The translations under genes were made by a program, and so were the position numbers. The notes beneath the pieces are model-generated. The model worked only from the letters and a program-made list of their open reading frames with translations. It ran no database searches and was not told the origin of the DNA. A stretch of DNA of 17,494 nt from contig RFIM01000042.1 in assembly GCA_003695215.1 (NCBI GenBank), forward strand, positions 1 through 17,494. The letters run 5' to 3'. This DNA comes from Chloroflexota bacterium (GTDB lineage Bacteria > Chloroflexota > Anaerolineae > Aggregatilineales > UBA2796). Below are positions 14,675 to 17,494 of the stretch, one piece after another; the stretch's first letter is position 1; each line of letters begins with the position of its first letter.

Positions 14675-15530
14675 GCTGAGGCAGGCGCGCACAATTCGGG
14701 CTGCGCTTGATGCTGCTACTGCAGAATTGATGGGCCACAGCGGCGCGCCGCGCCTTGATGCCCAGCTGATCCTGGCGCATTTGCTTGAGCAGCGGCGCGA
14801 ATATCTGATCGCCCATGACGAGGTCGCGCTCAGCGCTGAGCAAGCCATTGCCTACGCCAAACTGATCGCCTTGCGCCGACGCGGCATGCCCACGGCTTAT
14901 ATCCTAGGGCGGCGCGCCTTCTTCGACCGCGATTTGGTCGTCACGCCGCACGTGCTGATCCCGCGGCCAGAGACCGAGCTGATTGTAGAACGCGCCTTAG
15001 CCTGGATACACGCGCAGGGCAGGCAAAACGATCCGCGGCTGCGCATTGTGGACGTCGGCACGGGCAGCGGCGCCATTGCTGTGGCACTAGCAGGGCGCCT
15101 GCCAGTAGCGCGCATCTTAGCCACTGATATTTCAAGCGCGGCGCTACAAGTAGCGCAAATCAACGGGCGCGCTTTCCCGAACCTGGGCTACGTGCAGTGC
15201 GATCTGCTCTCAGGCATTGGCGGCCGCTTCGCGGTGATCTGCGCGAACTTGCCCTACATCGCCACAGCGGCGCTAGATGTGCTGGAAGTCGCTAAGTTTG
15301 AGCCTGCTATCGCGTTAGATGGCGGCAGCGACGGCTTGGCGCTGATTCGGCGGCTTTTGCAGCAGGCGCCTAGCCGCCTGGCCAAGCCAGGCTTGTTGCT
15401 GCTGGAGGTCGGCGCCGATCAGGGCGCAGCCGCGCTGACTGCCGCGCAGGAAGCCTTCGGCCAAGCGGCGCAGATCAGCATTCATCAGGATCAAGCAGGG
15501 TTAGATCGCGTGTTGCAAGTGCTGTGCTAG
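14664..15530 (+). CDS. prmC: Release factor glutamine N5-methyltransferase
   Basis: PrmC methylates the glutamine of the GGQ motif in RF1 and RF2 using S-adenosylmethionine, which speeds peptide release. The 288-aa product has an N-terminal helical RF-binding domain, TPHVLIPRPETELIVE (94-109), and the SAM site IVDVGTGSGAIAVALA (128-143). The catalytic NPPY reads NLPY (195-198 in CANLPYIA). It keeps the Asn and Tyr but replaces the first Pro; the surrounding sequence is otherwise PrmC-like. The ATG lies inside the end of prfA, so the pair is translationally coupled, and the enzyme is made with its substrate. A later start would remove conserved N-terminal helices. Its TAG overlaps that of the convergent small gene. 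Confidence 0.95.
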   Translation: MRTELRQARTIRAALDAATAELMGHSGAPRLDAQLILAHLLEQRREYLIAHDEVALSAEQAIAYAKLIALRRRGMPTAYILGRRAFFDRDLVVTPHVLIPRPETELIVERALAWIHAQGRQNDPRLRIVDVGTGSGAIAVALAGRLPVARILATDISSAALQVAQINGRAFPNLGYVQCDLLSGIGGRFAVICANLPYIATAALDVLEVAKFEPAIALDGGSDGLALIRRLLQQAPSRLAKPGLLLLEVGADQGAAALTAAQEAFGQAAQISIHQDQAGLDRVLQVLC

Positions 15531-15871
15531 CGCGGCACAGGCGCGCTGCTGCTTGTGCGGTACTGTGGTGCATTCTTGACGTGAAGCGCCACTTCACCGT
15601 CGATGTAAGGCTCTTTCTCGACGATCTCCAGCTGTTCCGCCTCGCTGAGCAAGCGCCAACCCATGTGATACAACACGTCGTTAAAGCCATCATATTTGAA
15701 GCGCCGATTCATCCAACCATAGGACGGATCGTTATAGACCAGGTTGAAAATGATCGCATCCTCACGCGGGCGAAATTCCTCGTAGACTAGCCAGATGGGC
15801 GCCAACTCGCCAAGCGTCTCGCGCACTTTGGCGTCGCGCAGAGCTTTGATCTGTTCCTGAGTCGAAGGCAT
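15527..15871 (-). CDS. Unrecognised 114-aa protein
   Basis: I do not recognise a family. The product starts MPSTQEQIKALRDAKVRETL, a helical lead-in, then has an aromatic and acidic core (WLVYEEFRPREDAI, FNLVYNDPSYGWMNRRF, DGFNDVLYHMGWRLLSE) and ends in a polar Ser/Pro tail. It has no signal peptide, membrane segment or cysteine. The ATG at 15871 is supported by GAGG about 9 bases upstream; a TTG five codons earlier is less likely because it would overlap that site. Codon use resembles its neighbours, and the aromatic pattern is unlike a shadow frame, so I consider it real. It is a single gene, convergent with prmC and divergent from the DinG-like gene, with a possible operator in front. Confidence 0.75.
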   Translation of the reverse strand: MPSTQEQIKALRDAKVRETLGELAPIWLVYEEFRPREDAIIFNLVYNDPSYGWMNRRFKYDGFNDVLYHMGWRLLSEAEQLEIVEKEPYIDGEVALHVKNAPQYRTSSSAPVPR

Positions 15872-15900
15872 AGCCAGTATCCTCAACGTGCTTGTGAAGG

Positions 15901-15928
15901 TGCGTTACTGCTCTCTCATTGTAACGCA
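15901..15928. repeat. Perfect 8-base inverted repeat, possible operator
   Basis: TGCGTTAC (15901-15908) and GTAACGCA (15921-15928) are perfect inverted copies 12 bases apart, between two divergent genes. On the minus strand a TACAAT hexamer (15923-15918) overlaps the second arm, and it could be the -10 of the 114-aa gene, though no good -35 matches it. A regulator bound here would block that promoter. No T-run follows on either strand, so a terminator is unlikely. Confidence 0.45.
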
Positions 15929-15962
15929 AGAGCGCGCAAGCTGCATGCTCGGCCTACAGTTT

Positions 15963-15991
15963 TTGCCGCAAAGCCGCCTTCATGCTATACT
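15963..15991 (+). promoter_or_regulatory. Predicted promoter of the DinG-like gene
   Basis: TTGCCG (15963-15968), a 17-base spacer and TATACT (15986-15991) preceded by TGC, an extended -10. The predicted start near 15998 gives a leader of about 52 bases that ends in GGAAGAG, 5 bases before the ATG at 16050. This is the best-matching promoter in the window. Confidence 0.6.
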
Positions 15992-16049
15992 GCGCCGCAA
16001 GTTCAAGCTACAGCCGCGCTCTCGCTCGGCTAGAATTGGAAGAGTCGTC

Positions 16050-17494
16050 ATGCGCGGTATCTTTGTCGCCCTTGACCTTGAGACCACAGGTCTGGATGCC
16101 GCTGACGCGCACATCATCGAGATCGGCGCTGCCAAGTTCCGCGATGGCGCGCTCATCGAGACCTACCGCACGCTGGTCAACCCTATGGTGACCATCCCTG
16201 CGCATGTGACCGATATCACAGGCATTCGCAACGAAGATATGATCGGCGCGCCAAAGCTGGCCGATGTTCTGCCGCGCTTGCAAGCTTTCGTTGGCGATTC
16301 AGTTCTGGTCGGTCACAACATTGAATTCGATCTGCGCTTTTTGAACAAGCACAAGCTCTTCACAGAGCACAAAGCCGCTGATACCTACGAGCTGGCTTCT
16401 GTCCTTCTGCCCAAAGCCAGCCGCTATAACTTAAATGCGCTGATGCAACATTTCAACATCGCGCCTGAAGGCGATTATCACCGCGCGCTGACCGACGCCA
16501 TCGCCAGTGGCAGGCTCTACTACGCTTTATGGCAGAAGCTGCTGAGCTTGCCGCTCAGTTTAGTGCGCGAGATCGCGCAGCTGGCAGCGCCGTTGGCTTG
16601 GCGCGGTGTGTTACCTTTTGAGGCTGCGCTGCACGAGCGCGCCACTGAAGCCGCCGCGCACGACGATCCGATCTCAGGCGCTTTTCAGGCAGCGTTAGAG
16701 CAGCCGCCGCTGCTGCCGCTGGCCACACTGCCGCCGCTGGCAGCCGAACCTGCAGCGCCGCTGCTCAGCGCCTTCGAATCGGCTCAGTTCCTGATGTATG
16801 AATTCGCTCCTAACCCTTCAGATGCGCCGCCCTACCTTGAGCTGGCAGCGCGCTGGGCATTGCAGCAGGCTGAGCCTGTGGTCATCACCTATGGCAGCGA
16901 GGCGCTGCGGCAACGGCTGCAAGAGCGCGATCTGCCCGCGCTGCGAGCGCGCTACCCTGCCCTGCGCGCTCAGTTCCTGCACCGACGCGCCGCATATCTT
17001 TGCCCATCACGGCTACAGACGCTCAGACGGCAAGGCGCGCAGAATATTGATGAACTGCGCCTATTGGCGAAAACGCTAGTTTGGTTAGCCGAAGGCGGTG
17101 CCGTCAGCGCGCCACAGCCTTCTATTCGCGGCAGCGCCGAATACTCAGCCTGGGAGCAGCTCAGCGCTGAGGCTGAGAGCTGTACCGCTGATCGCTGCCA
17201 AAGCCAGATGGGCGGGCGTTGCCCGATGCAGCGCGATCGGCAGTTGGCGGCTCAGGCACACTTGATCCTCGCCGATCACGGCACCTTGGCGGCTGAAATT
17301 CACGGGCACGATCCGCTTTTGCCGCCTTTCACGCGCCTGATCGTCGATGAAGCCAATTTGTTAGAAGACCTGGCCACAGAGAGCCAGCACAAGCGCCTAG
17401 ATGCGGCGCGTTTGCGCCGTCAGCTGGCTGAGATCGGCGATGTGCAGCACGCCCTGATCGGCGATATTTTGGCTGAAGCCGCAGGCAAGTTGCC
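16050..17494 (+). CDS. DEDDh exonuclease fused to a DinG-type helicase with degenerate ATPase motifs (3' end missing)
   Basis: The first 481 codons of a gene leaving the right edge. Residues 1-165 are a DnaQ/PolC-like 3'-5' exonuclease: ALDLETTG (7-14), VGHNIEFD (87-94) and YHRALTDA (143-150) supply the DEDDh residues. From about 240 the sequence follows the DinG/XPD plan: the motif Ia-like stretch VVITYGSEALRQRLQERDLPAL (277-298) in standard spacing; YLC (317-319); CTADRCQSQMGGRC (378-391), the Fe-S-type cysteines; ILADHGTL (406-413), the NHxLL equivalent; and LIVDEANLLED (430-440) for motif II. The Walker A window reads EFAPNPSDAPPYL (251-263) with no GxGKT/S, and DEAH reads DEAN. The ATPase is therefore probably inactive. 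GGAAGAG supports the ATG. Helicase domain 2 is not visible. Confidence 0.88.
   Translation, partial: MRGIFVALDLETTGLDAADAHIIEIGAAKFRDGALIETYRTLVNPMVTIPAHVTDITGIRNEDMIGAPKLADVLPRLQAFVGDSVLVGHNIEFDLRFLNKHKLFTEHKAADTYELASVLLPKASRYNLNALMQHFNIAPEGDYHRALTDAIASGRLYYALWQKLLSLPLSLVREIAQLAAPLAWRGVLPFEAALHERATEAAAHDDPISGAFQAALEQPPLLPLATLPPLAAEPAAPLLSAFESAQFLMYEFAPNPSDAPPYLELAARWALQQAEPVVITYGSEALRQRLQERDLPALRARYPALRAQFLHRRAAYLCPSRLQTLRRQGAQNIDELRLLAKTLVWLAEGGAVSAPQPSIRGSAEYSAWEQLSAEAESCTADRCQSQMGGRCPMQRDRQLAAQAHLILADHGTLAAEIHGHDPLLPPFTRLIVDEANLLEDLATESQHKRLDAARLRRQLAEIGDVQHALIGDILAEAAGKL

Noticed and set aside
16790..16850. Missing Walker A explained by a frameshift in the DinG-like gene
   Set aside because: The same frame is clearly homologous on both sides with no change in spacing, so a frameshift pair would be needed within a few codons; substitution is simpler.
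1..17494. CRISPR array, insertion sequence, phage or defence island
   Set aside because: There are no regularly spaced repeats, transposase or integrase motifs, terminal inverted repeats or shift in codon style; gene content is housekeeping.

Overview
The window reads as ordinary chromosomal DNA of a GC-rich, Gram-negative-style or monoderm bacterium. Gene content and protein style point to Chloroflexota (an Anaerolineae- or Roseiflexus-like lineage) with moderate confidence: coaD next to a DivIVA/SepIVA-like coiled-coil protein, an NDUFA9-like SDR, a CDP-paratose-epimerase-like SDR, and prfA-prmC. I see no phage, transposon, CRISPR, tRNA or rRNA signature.

Layout. Positions 1-5651 form a tightly packed minus-strand block. 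Read in its own direction it runs: NDUFA9-like SDR, COG3375-type GNAT acyltransferase, OSBS/N-succinylamino-acid racemase (enolase superfamily), proC, coaD (with its own promoter), a coiled-coil protein, and a DUF2334-like polysaccharide deacetylase cut by the window edge. A pyrimidine-nucleoside phosphorylase (5752-7092) diverges from it and collides tail-to-tail with an EamA permease (7056-8012, minus). A 380-bp gap (8013-8392) follows; it holds outward promoters and no convincing gene. Then come recJ and a membrane-anchored HExxH protein (plus), a Tat-exported cyclase-family hydrolase (minus), a CDP-paratose-epimerase-like SDR, prfA and prmC (plus), an unrecognised 114-aa protein (minus), and the first 481 codons of an exonuclease-helicase of the DinG type (plus), which runs off the right edge.

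How the genes fit together. The GNAT plus racemase pair matches the known partners of the D- to L-amino-acid conversion pathway through N-succinyl intermediates, so the racemase is more likely an NSAR than a menaquinone enzyme. prfA and prmC overlap and are enzyme and substrate (PrmC methylates the release-factor GGQ glutamine). The other neighbours look like unrelated housekeeping genes.

Most notable points. (1) The DinG-like protein keeps its DEDDh exonuclease, its Fe-S-type cysteines and clear helicase flanks, but its Walker A is replaced residue for residue (the invariant Lys position is Asp) and its DEAH box reads DEAN: an apparent pseudo-helicase fused to a nuclease. (2) Several starts are preceded by one promoter type, TTGCC(A/C/G)-N17-TAnnnT, often with an extended TGn -10. 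At recJ it sits so close to the ATG that the mRNA should be leaderless. (3) All three convergent gene pairs overlap at their ends, two of them through a shared CTAG that is TAG on both strands. (4) The epimerase-like SDR has Phe where the catalytic Tyr of YxxxK belongs.
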